This document shows, piece by piece, positions 21,669-30,330 of a stretch of DNA of 64,000 bases. Source of the DNA: Temnothorax longispinosus (lineage: Eukaryota > Arthropoda > Insecta > Hymenoptera > Formicidae); the NCBI RefSeq assembly GCF_030848805.1, contig NC_092368.1, forward strand, positions 8,254,122 to 8,318,121, in the 5' to 3' direction. A program made the position numbers and the translations under genes. How positions within the stretch are numbered: position 1 is the stretch's first letter; each line of letters begins with the position of its first letter. The notes beneath the pieces are model-generated. The model made no database searches, was not told the origin of the DNA, and was given only the letters and a program-made list of their open reading frames with translations.

Positions 21669-22035
21669 TTAAAACGTACAAACTGCGTTCAATTTTCATG
21701 AAAATTTATATCATGATACATTTTAAGATGTTGATCATAAATTAACAATTGGGACGTCGTATTTGAATATAACGAAACCCAATATGGCTGCTGTATATTC
21801 GAAAAATGCTAACAAATAATGACGCGATATTCAAATCATACAGACTTGTTCTAATTATTATTAATTTGAGTGTTACGGTATTTTTTAATTGCTTTTTTTA
21901 TTTACTTTTTTAAATTTTTATGAATTTTTATTATTTTTTTATTTTTGACTATGATTTCGTTATTGCGGTGACAAAATTTGAACGTGGTTGATCAAATATG
22001 ATTTTTCCAGTAAATACAGAATAATTTTTGAATAA

Positions 22036-22476
22036 GTAAGTGAAGGCAAGACAGGTGGTCTTTCGAGCCAGTGAAGGCAAGAGAGACAGATTGTCCGGCC
22101 AGTGAAGACAAGAGAGACAGATTGTCCGGCCAGTGAAAGCAAGAGAGACAAACTGTCCAGCCAGTGAAGGCAGGAGAGACAGACTGTCCGGCCAGTGAAG
22201 GCAGGAGAGACAGACTGTCCAGTCAGTGAAGGCAGGAGAGACAGACTGTCCGGCCAGTGAAGGCAGGAGAGACAGACTGTCCAGTCAGTGAAGGCAAGAT
22301 AGACGGACTGTCCGGCCAGTGAAGGCAAGAGAGACAGATTGTCCGGCCAGTGAAGGCAAGAGAGACAGATTTTCCGGCCAGTGAAGGCAAGAGAGAAAGA
22401 CTGTCCACCCAGTGAAGGCGGGAGAGACAGACTGTCCAGCCAGTGAAGGCAAGAGAGAGACTGTCCAGCCAGTGAA
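22036..22476. repeat. 31-bp minisatellite, left arm of P1 (about 14 units)
   Basis: The unit is GTGAAGGCAAGAGAGACAGA followed by CTGTCCGGCCA, with variants (AAGAC, GGCAGG, AGCCA, GTCA). It runs in direct tandem. The unit length is not a multiple of three and the units lack stops, so open frames through it carry no coding evidence. Confidence 0.92.
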
Positions 22477-22493
22477 GAAAAAAAATTATTCTG

Positions 22494-23090
22494 TATTCAC
22501 TGACCGGACAATCTGTCTCTCTTGTGTTCACTGGCCGGACAGTCTGTCTCTCCTGCCTTCACTGGCTGGACAGCCTGTCTCTTTTGCCTTCACTGGCCGG
22601 ACAATCTGTCTCTCTTGCTTTCACTGGCCGGACAATTTGTCTCTCTTGCCTTCACTGGCCGGACAGTCTGTCTCTCTTGCCTTCACTGGCTGGACAGTCT
22701 GTCTCTCTTGCCTTCACTGGCTGGACAGTCTGTTTCTCCTGCCTTCACTGGCCGAACAGTCTGTCTCTCCTGCCTTCACTGGCTGGACAGTCTGTCTCTC
22801 TTGCCTTCACTGGCCGGACAATCTGTCTCTCTTGCCTTCACTGGCCGGACAATCTGTCTCTCTTGCCTTCACTGGCCGGACAGTCTGTCTCTCTTGCCTT
22901 CACTGGCTGGACAGTCTGTTTCTCCTGCCTTCACTGGCCGAACAGTCTGTCTCTCCTGCCTTCACTGGCTGGACAGTCTGTCTCTCTTGCCTTCACTGGC
23001 CGGATAATCTGTCTCTCTTGCCTTCACTGGCCGGACAATCTGTCTCTCTTGCCTTCACTGGCTCGAAAGACTACTTGTCTTGCCTTTACT
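22494..23090. repeat. 31-bp minisatellite, right arm of P1 (about 19 units)
   Basis: The same 31-bp unit as in the left arm but in inverse orientation (CCTTCACTGGC-GGACAGTCT). There are about 19 units against about 14 on the left, so the arms have expanded or contracted independently since the palindrome formed. A block of several units near 22700-22800 repeats near 22900-22985, suggesting higher-order duplication. Confidence 0.92.
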
Positions 23091-23805
23091 TACTTATTCA
23101 AAAATTATTCTGTATTCACTGGAAAAATTATATTTGATCAACCACGTTCAAATTTTGTCGCCGCAATAACGAAATCATAGTCAAAAATAAAAAAATAATG
23201 AAAATTTATAAAAATTTGAAAAAGTAAATAAAAAAAGCAATTAAAAAATACCGTAACACTCAAATTAATAATAATTAGAACGAGTCTGTATAATTTGAAT
23301 ATCGACGTCATTATTTTTTAGCATTTTTCGAATATACAGCCGCCATATTGGGTTTCGTTATATTTAAATACGACGTCCCAATTGTTAATTTATGATCAAC
23401 ATCTTAAAATGTATCATGATATAAATTTTCATGAAAATTGAACGCAGTTTGTACGTTTTAAAGAACAAAATAGTTATTTTTTAGCATTTCACAGATAATT
23501 TGGCCGCCATATTGGTTTTGGACAAATTAAAAAATTATTTTTTCCATGGATCCAATGCTAACTACTAAATAAACACATTAACACATTTTTCTATGACAGT
23601 CTATAATTTCCAAGTAACGATTTCATCTGTCGTACTTCGTTATTCGCAGACTTTGGCCACCATATTAAGGTCCGCCATGTTGATTTTTCAAAAGGCCACA
23701 GCTCAACTAAAACTACGTATATGTAGCTATAAAATGAGCCCCGAAAGAATTTTTTAGGTGACCCCAATTTTTGGACAGGGGGTGTCTGATTTCACGGAGA
23801 ATGCC

Positions 23806-23807
<2 letters not shown>

Positions 23808-23846
<39 letters not shown>
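23808..23846. repeat. TA microsatellite between P1 and P2
   Basis: TA dinucleotides with one TG, joining the end of palindrome P1 to the start of palindrome P2. Both palindromes seem to sit in TA-rich targets. Confidence 0.85.
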
Positions 23847-24256
23847 CACTCCTACAAAAAAAATAGGGAACACTTCATGAACCCTAAAAATTAGGCTATT
23901 TTCAAACTGCTGTAAGTCGGCCAAAAATTATCGTAAGAAAAAATTTAAAAAAGCATTTTGAAGCTTGAAGTTTCAACTTTAACGCACTTTCGGTGGATTT
24001 TTAAAATTTTTTTATTTTTTCTGTTGTACGCCTTAAAAAAGAACACATTGTTTTGATCCTTAAAATTAACTTATGTTTGACTACTTGAAAATCAATTAAA
24101 AATTTTTTTTTCAAAAAATTTAATTAACGTTTCATAAACTACATAATTTTACCTACAAATTGCTTTTTTTTAAATCTTTCTGCGATTTTTTTGGACCGAT
24201 TTACACGACTTTGAAGCAAACCCTGTATTTTTTAGAAAAAATGACGTAACTCGATG

Positions 24257-24262
24257 AAAAAT
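24257..24262. repeat. 6-bp target duplication of the Polinton (left copy)
   Basis: AAAAAT here equals AAAAAT at 45218-45223. Polintons make 6-bp duplications. The uninterrupted P2 arm has this site once (46769-46774, complement), and its flanks match both sides exactly. Confidence 0.92.
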
Positions 24263-24470
24263 AGTAGTAAGGCTATGCCGGTTCTGGATCAAGGCGCGGT
24301 GCTCGCGCGGGGTGCGGGGCGAGGGGATCTCGGCGGCGCGGGGATCTCGGCGGCAACACCGATGACGTCATCCCCTCTCCACGCCGAGATCCCCGCGCCG
24401 CCGAGATCCCCTCGCCCCGCACCCCGCGCGAGCACCACGCCTTGATCCAGAACCGGCATAGCCTTTTTTA
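24263..24470. repeat. GC-rich terminal hairpin of the Polinton (left)
   Basis: AAGGCTATGCCGGTTCTGGA at the tip is repeated inversely at 24446-24465, and the intervening GGGGCGAGGGGATCTCGGCG blocks also pair. The centre is the near-palindrome GATGACGTCATC with flanking CCCCTC. The hairpin could form at the single-stranded end during protein-primed replication, or mark packaging ends. That role is inference. Confidence 0.8.
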
Positions 24471-24973
24471 TAAACTAATTTAATTATTTATAACATAATT
24501 TAATTATTTATAACCTAATTTAATTAATATAATCATTTAATTTAAAAGAAATTTACATGACTTAAACTATGGAGTTGCACGCAGGAAGAGATGGCGTCGA
24601 AAACCTTTTTTTTTTTCCTAGGTCTACGTTCAACAAAAAAAATTAACAAAAAACCATATTTTACGTGACTTAAACTATAGAGTCCCCATAGTGGGGAAAT
24701 GGGGGTGGAAGACAGGAACGGACAAGTTCATACGTGCCGTGATGAGATTATTCTATTTTAGATAAAAGTTTTTATCTATCTTTTAATAATTTTATTAATT
24801 TTTTAAATTTGAAATGAACCGTTTATATAATTAAAAAGGACATTTTACCGCAACATATATATAATTTAAACATAGAGGAGGCTAATGTTAGATGAAAACG
24901 GAAGAGAGATTGAAAAATAATTTTGCCACTATTTATGCCAATATTCAATTTTTATTCGTTATTTACATTTTTG
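24263..24973. repeat. Polinton left terminal inverted repeat
   Basis: It matches the reverse complement of the right end. The outer 205 bp are a GC-rich near-palindrome on their own (24263-24470). The inner part is AT-rich and ends near CGTTATTTACATTTTT, mirrored at 40992-41008. Small differences between the two copies (for example AAGACATGG against AAGGCGCGG near the tip) show they have drifted. Confidence 0.9.
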
Positions 24974-25821
24974 CTTCATATACAATGTTATCTAAGCCGT
25001 AAGCTAATAGTTCGCAATCTATGAGCGAACTTCCATCGGACACCTCACTCAATACTTTTCTCGCCTGACATTTATCCGTGATACGATTTTGTCGCAAGAT
25101 TGTTACAAAATTTTTATACTTAGTATTAACATGCTGTATATCTTGACATAAATTGAAATATACATGTTCAATACATTGTTCGATTTCAAACAAAAATAAT
25201 ACAGTTGTTGGTATCATGTATAAGGATGTCGCAGGATCACGCAGCGTAACTTTTACAATATTAGCGTCACGCATTTTAACAAGTTCTATAATTAGATGAT
25301 CTTGAATACACAGCGATGAACCGACAGTCGACTGCATGAGTTGTTCGATATCCATGCGTCTTTCGATGATCGTTGTCCACGTTGTCCACGGAAGCACGAT
25401 CTGATTTCCCCGATTGTCGCCAAGAATCAATTCCACAAAGGATGTAGATCCCACACTGATTCCGATATCCAAATATTTGTAAGCCGTGACTGTCAGGGCA
25501 AATCGTCTGCCCAAGATACGAGGCGTATAACGAGGTTCCGATTTATTAAAACTGTGGAAAAATAAAGTAGATAAATTAATAAAATTATAAAAAAATAAAT
25601 TTTAAAAAATTTATCCAAAGTAATACTTACGTTTTGCGCTCGTCCGATGAAACTTCACGAGGTTTAGGCGTATAACGAGGTTCCGATTTTTCACGAGGAT
25701 ACGGTACGTAATAATTCATACTTGTGTTGCTTCCCTCAAAGCCGCGAAGTCCCTTATCGGGAATATCACGAGTGTACATCCACTTTTCAGAATTATTTAC
25801 GTCTTCACTGCGACCAGCCAT
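24963..25821 (-). CDS. Polinton hypothetical protein, two exons
   Basis: Exon 1 is 25821-25631 and ends in the donor AAC|GTAAGT. The acceptor CCACAG lies before exon 2 (25551-24963). The 79-nt intron joins the frames in phase, giving about 260 residues. A KSEPRYTP motif appears at the end of exon 1 and again at the start of exon 2, which hints at a small internal duplication. I recognise no domain. The stop lies inside the left terminal repeat, so the right end carries a copy of its last codons. This position, next to the terminus, is common for lineage-specific Polinton genes. Confidence 0.65.
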
Positions 25822-26221
25822 TGTTCTTATTACTCCGTAAGAGATATACTGTTTTCACTGTTGAAGTTGCCGCTTCGAACGATGAGACTCGATTGATTTT
25901 GACTTAGTAACACTGGTTAAAACGTTAACTCCGTTTGCAATGTTTTAGAAAAATTGGACGGCGCGCGCAGATGAAAAATTATAAGGGAAGGGATAATTCC
26001 CCTTTCTTTGACATTTTCAAGCACCAGTGTCAGCGCTGCTTACATAGAAGTTATAAAAAATCATACCAATGACTATGAAGTGGAAAATGAACCAATTATA
26101 CACGACAACACCCTACCTTAAAAATTATGATGTGGTGGGGGGGAATTAGGAGAGGGAAACTACTAACAACTAATGGGAATGGGGAAAAGAAAATAAAGCA
26201 TTATAAAATTATATATATAAT
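25822..26221. promoter_or_regulatory. Intergenic region upstream of the leftmost Polinton gene
   Basis: About 400 bp between two leftward genes. It must contain the 5' end of the two-exon gene and the 3' end of the next gene upstream. An AT-rich block with TATATATAA at 26209-26222 follows the stop of the 188-residue gene. No firm promoter motif can be assigned. Confidence 0.3.
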
Positions 26222-26788
26222 TTATTTTTTTAAAAGATCCCAATTCTTCTGGTGTCGCGACCACCAGTTAAATAATTTTAATACATTTTGTAATGCGCAA
26301 TTCTTAACATGTTTTCCACATCGCATAGTGTTAGTAACATCTAGATTATTTAAAGATTTGACATCTTCGTAATCCGCATCCAAAGTCTCGATGATCAGCT
26401 TTTCTGTCGCATAATTCTCAAGTAGATCCACCAGCCATTCCTGTTTCTGGCATCCCTTGACGTACACGAGAGTCGGTATCTCGTCATCCTCTTCTGTACC
26501 AAGCACGGCTGATGTAATTAGGCGTTTTACCATACCGTACGGCACGTTTCCCTCATCCCATGGTAATCCATGGTGATTTGCAATCAGCCAGGAAGCACAT
26601 GACTTGTCAGATTTTGTGAGAAGACTCCACGGCATGGGGCGCGTAAAGATGTAATGCTCCAGAACGGTCCCGTTTCTCAGCACCGCTGCCTCCTTTACGA
26701 CAAATTTCATCCCGACGATGAATCCTTGCAGATCGACAAACGTTGGCACGATCATGATGCAACGAAGGAATGATCCGTACTGTACCAT
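26222..26788 (-). CDS. Polinton hypothetical protein (FVDLQGF family)
   Basis: 188 residues from the ATG at 26788. Motifs that look conserved are VPTFVDLQGFIVG near the N-terminus, KSCASWLIANHHGLPWDEG in the middle and ETLDADYEDVKSLNNLDVTN followed by CALQNV near the C-terminus. I recall similar proteins in insect Polinton-type loci. The DLQGF start, central His and distal Asp residues are reminiscent of an RNase H-fold exonuclease, but this is a guess. It lies 51 bp downstream of the major capsid gene on the same strand, so it may share its transcript. Confidence 0.7.
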   Translation of the reverse strand: MVQYGSFLRCIMIVPTFVDLQGFIVGMKFVVKEAAVLRNGTVLEHYIFTRPMPWSLLTKSDKSCASWLIANHHGLPWDEGNVPYGMVKRLITSAVLGTEEDDEIPTLVYVKGCQKQEWLVDLLENYATEKLIIETLDADYEDVKSLNNLDVTNTMRCGKHVKNCALQNVLKLFNWWSRHQKNWDLLKK

Positions 26789-26839
26789 ATCGCGCTATAT
26801 ATGTCGCTCTTATATCGGATTATTTGTCAACATGGCGAT

Positions 26840-28045
26840 TTACATGAGTTTGCGCACTACATTAGACAGCGGGCAGTATTCGATTACGCGATCATGCAAG
26901 ATGAGACAATAGGCGGTAGTATTTGCAGGTACATTTTCTTTACAGTCAAATTCTATTCGCACATCCACGGTGGCGCTCTTGACAGACTCGTTTTGTCGCG
27001 AGCAATCGATGACAACAAAAGGTCCTTCCATCAGGAATGTATACAAGCTGCAAAGCGTATCACTGGAATCGTATCCGTAATAAGTTTTACGAAAACGCGC
27101 GTACATATCAAAAAGAAGGCCGTATCGATTTTTAGTAAAATCTAAGTTCAAGTCATCGTACGGATAAAATTCGGAGTTTAGATAAAGTTTGACATTGGTC
27201 AAATTACAGTCATCGAATACGCTAACATTTTGAGACATGATGTTCTTGCGGCCGGTCTGCAGCGCAAAAATAACGTATCGCGGCTTTTCTAACTGAGTCG
27301 CAGTCTTGACAGCCCACGAATGCTTGGTCGTGCTCTGCAAGAGTGGATACTCGTACAGATCCCACGAACGAAAACTGACACTAAGATATCGCCCGCTCCC
27401 CAAGGCCCGTAACAAGGATAGTTTATTAACCTCGTTTAACGTAACGTGAGGCATTCGCCACTGTACTTTAAACAGTTCGATTTCCGGCTCCGTCGCCGGA
27501 TCTCCTATAATGCAATTGTTGTCGCTACGCGCACGTATCAAAATTAATTCGTGACGAGCATTAACAACGACGCGTTTGTAATCCTCGCAAAAGCCCAGCA
27601 ACAACTTGAGTGGTACGCAAAAGTTGAAATATCCTTCCGGTATGCTCGATGTAACGTCCCAGCCAGCATTCCGCATGAGTTGAGAATCATTATACGATAG
27701 CGATACGTAGTTCTTGATGGTACTGGTTATTCCAACGTTTCTGTTGCGATCAATCTCCACACCGTTGAGCTCGTATCGAATCTCATCGAACATGAATGCT
27801 GCACAATTATTTACAAGCGTTGCCTGAGACTCATCGTCATTCCTTCTCTTTATTACCAATCGTCCTTCGACGTAGAGAAAGCTTTCACACGGCAACGTGT
27901 ATAAATCTTGCTGTTGTATGGGTATTCTTATCTCATCGTTGTGTCCAAACGTCGTATTGGCGTACGGATTGTACGTGTGAGTTTCAATCTTGACGACGCT
28001 ATCGTCAAAGATCGGTTCACCTTCAATGTTTAAGATATTAGCCAT
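26840..28045 (-). CDS. MCP: Polinton major capsid protein (double jelly roll)
   Basis: A 401-residue protein with the N-terminal DDSVVKIETHTYNPY segment, a QQDLYTLPCESFLYVEG block, an ELNGVEID turn and the C-terminal region with FDCKENVPANTTAYCLI. I recognise this as the F54H12.2-like family, identified as the Polinton capsid. It is predicted to form hexon-like trimers building an icosahedral shell. Its ATG overlaps the stop of a 46-codon frame. It has no signal peptide or membrane segment. The frame is intact, so a capsid gene of this copy could still be expressed. Confidence 0.88.
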   Translation of the reverse strand: MANILNIEGEPIFDDSVVKIETHTYNPYANTTFGHNDEIRIPIQQQDLYTLPCESFLYVEGRLVIKRRNDDESQATLVNNCAAFMFDEIRYELNGVEIDRNRNVGITSTIKNYVSLSYNDSQLMRNAGWDVTSSIPEGYFNFCVPLKLLLGFCEDYKRVVVNARHELILIRARSDNNCIIGDPATEPEIELFKVQWRMPHVTLNEVNKLSLLRALGSGRYLSVSFRSWDLYEYPLLQSTTKHSWAVKTATQLEKPRYVIFALQTGRKNIMSQNVSVFDDCNLTNVKLYLNSEFYPYDDLNLDFTKNRYGLLFDMYARFRKTYYGYDSSDTLCSLYTFLMEGPFVVIDCSRQNESVKSATVDVRIEFDCKENVPANTTAYCLILHDRVIEYCPLSNVVRKLM

Positions 28046-28178
28046 TTCGTACGACGAAACCCAATGATTTCAAAAATTCAACGTTCAACGCAGTGAGTTT
28101 CTTCTTTGGCGATCGGATTGTCTCTTTAATTTTGTTACTCGTCTGTCGCACCTTCTCCACTTCGTTCAGTATGAGCAT
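28038..28178 (-). CDS. Small Polinton protein, 46 aa
   Basis: An ATG at 28178-28176 opens a 46-codon frame that stops at 28038. It begins 9 bp after the end of the minor capsid frame (28187) and its stop overlaps the first codons of the capsid gene. The product is basic in the middle (RSPKKK) and ends NVEFLKSLGFVVRNG. I have the impression that an FLKSLGF-type ending recurs in small Polinton proteins. The tight packing and open frame argue for a gene, but it is short. Confidence 0.55.
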   Translation of the reverse strand: MLILNEVEKVRQTSNKIKETIRSPKKKLTALNVEFLKSLGFVVRNG

Positions 28179-28186
28179 CTCACGGT

Positions 28187-28924
28187 TTACCACAGTCGTC
28201 GTCTTCGCACATGCAGTCTAACGGTAATCTCTTCTCCACGAAAATCAATCAATCGGCCGTCCTGATCCACGACACGAATCGTTAGATCAGTAATGCTCCG
28301 TACGATGATCGGAAGGTAAATGATCTGCGCCGGCGTTTCCGATATCTTATATCCCGGTGGCACACTCGGCGAAAACTCATGTATCGTGTGCACGTACTTG
28401 TCGTTGCTGTACGCGCCCGCGGTCACGTTACACTCTATGCGAATGATGTTTACACTGATGATATTTATCGGAACGTCCGATTCGTACCATTGTCGCGGCT
28501 CCAGCACACGATTCGCTGAAAATCCTAGCAGCGATCCAATGTTGTTCGGTTTGGCGAAATTTACCCGATAAGCACATTTGATCTCGCTCTTCATCGTATT
28601 GTTGTTGGCTCGAATAATCAACGGATATTCTTCATCTTCGCCGACATGTTTCTTTCTCGCAATATTATTGGATTGGTCCAATTGTAAAATTGATTGTTTC
28701 AAATACGTGTGTATATCACGCAGTTCGTATGATCCTTCGGGAACGGTAATCTCCTTGTTGTCAAAGTAGAATTTATTGTTCGAAGAATTTACATTCGGTA
28801 TCGTGTAATAGGTTTCGAAATCTGTCAGACCGAGCTCATAATCACCGTCGCTCAAATCCACGGTGGGAAAGTAGCTTACCGCGAGGATGCTACTCTTGCC
28901 GGTGAGCGTAAATGTCAGTGACAT
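28187..28924 (-). CDS. Polinton minor capsid / penton-like protein
   Basis: From ATG 28924 the protein has 245 residues, starting MSLTFTLTGKSSILAVSYFP. An in-frame ATG at 29014 would give 275 residues, but its extra part overlaps the protease and looks unlike coding sequence of the family. The pattern of beta-rich segments and the DYELGLTDFETYYTIPN motif fit the single-jelly-roll penton of Polintons. It lies between protease and capsid, as in related elements. The predicted role is occupying the fivefold vertices of the virion. Confidence 0.78.
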   Translation of the reverse strand: MSLTFTLTGKSSILAVSYFPTVDLSDGDYELGLTDFETYYTIPNVNSSNNKFYFDNKEITVPEGSYELRDIHTYLKQSILQLDQSNNIARKKHVGEDEEYPLIIRANNNTMKSEIKCAYRVNFAKPNNIGSLLGFSANRVLEPRQWYESDVPINIISVNIIRIECNVTAGAYSNDKYVHTIHEFSPSVPPGYKISETPAQIIYLPIIVRSITDLTIRVVDQDGRLIDFRGEEITVRLHVRRRRLW

Positions 28925-28943
28925 GTTTGAATGAATACTGAGT

Positions 28944-29387
28944 TCAAACAATGCAACGCCAGGCTTTAAATTGAGCATCAACCGTCTGTAGAAAGCGCAG
29001 ACACAGTTGTCCACAATTGCTCTGATCGTATCGTTGATAAGGTGTGTGATTGTACTCGATTTGCGTCACGTTGTTCTTTAGATACAGCACCAATTCTCTC
29101 GGCGGTCGAAGATTGCCATAACTGTCAAAATATATGGCTCGATCTCCCCTCTTCGCGTATGCCACCCAGTGAGTACCCGGTCCCTCAGCGTTATCCAAAT
29201 TCACGATGCCACTCTCGTTTCGACGCACTCCATCCATCGGTAAGGTAGTACGCATAAAAATACCTCTAAAATATGGAATGTGCATACGCTTTGCAAGTTG
29301 TTGCAGTTGTACGTTGGTAGTTACACCTTTCGGAATTTTTAGCGTCTCTTCGACGTTTTTTTTTTTTTCTCGAGACTCCCCGTCCAC
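28944..29387 (-). CDS. PRO: Polinton maturation protease, adenain-like cysteine protease
   Basis: The catalytic His lies in GPGTHWVAY, the acidic partner in IYFDSYG, and the Cys in QSNCGQLCLRF. That is the order and spacing of the adenovirus maturation protease (C5/Ulp1 fold). The frame from 29387 gives 147 residues. The likely N-terminal domain (LQQLAKRMHIPYFRGIFMR) also looks family-typical. The first 120 nt overlap the upstream PLA2/pX frame, and the two frames meet at a T13 run (A13 on this strand). In related elements I recall this protease fused to the preceding protein, so the separate start is doubtful. Confidence 0.85.
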   Translation of the reverse strand: MDGESREKKKNVEETLKIPKGVTTNVQLQQLAKRMHIPYFRGIFMRTTLPMDGVRRNESGIVNLDNAEGPGTHWVAYAKRGDRAIYFDSYGNLRPPRELVLYLKNNVTQIEYNHTPYQRYDQSNCGQLCLRFLQTVDAQFKAWRCIV

Positions 29388-30003
29388 GTTTGTACGGAGC
29401 GAGATAAAGTCCGTGACCTTCCATGGCGCGATTATGTCGTTTAAGTTCTTCCAGCTGACGTCGCGCGACTTTGTTATCGTTCACAGCCTTCGCGACCCCC
29501 GCCGCTCCACCGACTAACGAACCGAGAACTCCCAACAACGGTAGAATGGGCAAGATACCACCGCGTTTCGCTGCCGGAAGTATCCGTTTTTTCGAATCCG
29601 CTTTCTTCTTCTTCATCTTCATCTTCGTCTGCGTCTTCGCCTTCGCCTTCGCCTTTATTTTCAAACCCATTCCGAGCTTCCGTTTAGCCTTCATGGCCGC
29701 CCAGACGGCGGTAGCTGCAGCTTTCTCGGAGAGAGTCGAGTCTTTCGCGACGACGCGTCCTAGCGCTCTCTCGGCGAGTATCTTGTCCGCCGCGTGTCTC
29801 TCGGTGAGCTCGCTACTGTGAGAATAAGCTATGTCGTGTTCACGACACGCTGTGTCCAATGGATTAATACCTTGATCACCTCTTGCTAATCGTTTTTTTA
29901 AATGAGTGCCCGGACCACAAAACTGATAGCCGGGGATATGCAATTCGATCGGAAGTGCGTTAATCGCGCGATTTAATAAGCCTTTGCCTATTTTCGTTGG
30001 CAT
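29266..30003 (-). CDS. Polinton PLA2-like / pX-like minor virion protein
   Basis: The N-terminal part has a phospholipase A2-like signature as in parvovirus VP1: YQFCGPGTHL (calcium loop) and DTACREHDIAYS (catalytic His-Asp). The middle is a long Lys/Ala/Met-rich basic stretch. Then comes a hydrophobic Gly-rich segment, GGILPILPLLGVLGSLVGGA, followed by GHGLYLAPYKRGRG, like the membrane-active pX/pVI-type proteins of adintoviruses. I prefer ATG 30003 over 30138, because 30138-29988 overlaps a small conserved-looking gene. The last 40 codons lie beyond the A13 run and look like the wrong frame of the protease gene. Predicted role: endosome escape and core packaging. Confidence 0.78.
   Translation of the reverse strand: MPTKIGKGLLNRAINALPIELHIPGYQFCGPGTHLKKRLARGDQGINPLDTACREHDIAYSHSSELTERHAADKILAERALGRVVAKDSTLSEKAAATAVWAAMKAKRKLGMGLKIKAKAKAKTQTKMKMKKKKADSKKRILPAAKRGGILPILPLLGVLGSLVGGAAGVAKAVNDNKVARRQLEELKRHNRAMEGHGLYLAPYKRGRGVSRKKKKRRRDAKNSERCNYQRTTATTCKAYAHSIF
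29356..29368 (-). other. A13 run (minus strand) at the PLA2/pX to protease frame junction
   Basis: Thirteen T's on the plus strand. Upstream of it the PLA2/pX frame is family-like, downstream the protease frame is. It could be a slippage or ribosomal frameshift site, a mutational indel or an assembly error. The sequence alone cannot tell these apart. Confidence 0.6.
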
Positions 30004-30251
30004 TCGTAGCAATCCTTTATCAATGGCGCGGGACCGTCGATGTGCGTTCGCTGCCACGGTTGATTGTAATGCTCGTAACAGCGACGATATGTTTGAACCT
30101 CTGAATCTGTTTTTATATGTTCCGGAAGCTTGTCCCACACGTAGTGGACGTGATCACAGCACATTTGCAACAGAACAGGTTTCGGCACAAATTGTAGCTG
30201 TTCGACACTCAAATTGCGGATATCTGAAGGTCTCGTCAGCAGGACGAACAT
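29988..30251 (-). CDS. Small Polinton protein, 87 aa, Cys/His motif
   Basis: The frame starts at ATG 30251, just left of the divergent promoter. The C-terminal half holds RCYEHYNQPWQRTHIDGPAP and KDCYECQ, a C-x2-H-N...H-x-D-G-P...C-x2-C pattern that looks like a zinc-binding module. I recall the THIDGP motif from similar small proteins of these elements. The last 15 bp overlap the start of the PLA2 frame. It is the first gene of the leftward virion block. Confidence 0.65.
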   Translation of the reverse strand: MFVLLTRPSDIRNLSVEQLQFVPKPVLLQMCCDHVHYVWDKLPEHIKTDSEVQTYRRCYEHYNQPWQRTHIDGPAPLIKDCYECQRK

Positions 30252-30330
30252 CTTTGCAACTGAGCGATTCGCGGTGCCGCCTACCTATAAATAGGCGTTC
30301 GGCCGGAAGCTCCAGTCGACAGTCTGAAAA
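30252..30330. promoter_or_regulatory. Bidirectional promoter region of the Polinton
   Basis: Only 79 bp separate two divergent genes. The palindrome CCTATAAATAGG at 30282-30293 gives a TATAAATA-type box readable on the plus strand and a TATTTATAG-type box on the minus strand. This suggests simultaneous firing of the leftward virion block and the rightward ATPase block. The effect is inferred from sequence. Confidence 0.6.

Larger units (their letters stand above)
20971..23807. mobile_element. Large palindrome P1 with minisatellite arms
   Basis: The left arm, from GAGGCATTCTCCGTAAAATC at 20971, is mirrored by the right arm ending GATTTCACGGAGAATGCC at about 23807. Matching phrases along both arms include CAGACACCCCCCTGTCC, GGGGCTCATTTTATAGCTAC, ATCAACATGGCGGA, CCAATATGGCGGC and ACAATTGGGACGTCG. 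Both ends abut TA runs. The centre is near 22485. Each arm has its own 31-bp minisatellite, and the left arm also has a 353-bp TTAA element. No transposase is seen. It could be a giant foldback/MITE or the product of an inverted duplication. Confidence 0.85.

Noticed and set aside
22036..23090. CRISPR-like array
   Set aside because: Repeats are contiguous 31-bp units without unique spacers, and the DNA is eukaryotic.
22223..23180. Several long overlapping open frames (up to 241 codons) through the minisatellites of P1
   Set aside because: A 31-bp unit without stops keeps several frames open at once. The translations are the same repeated phrase in shifted frames, with no family resemblance.
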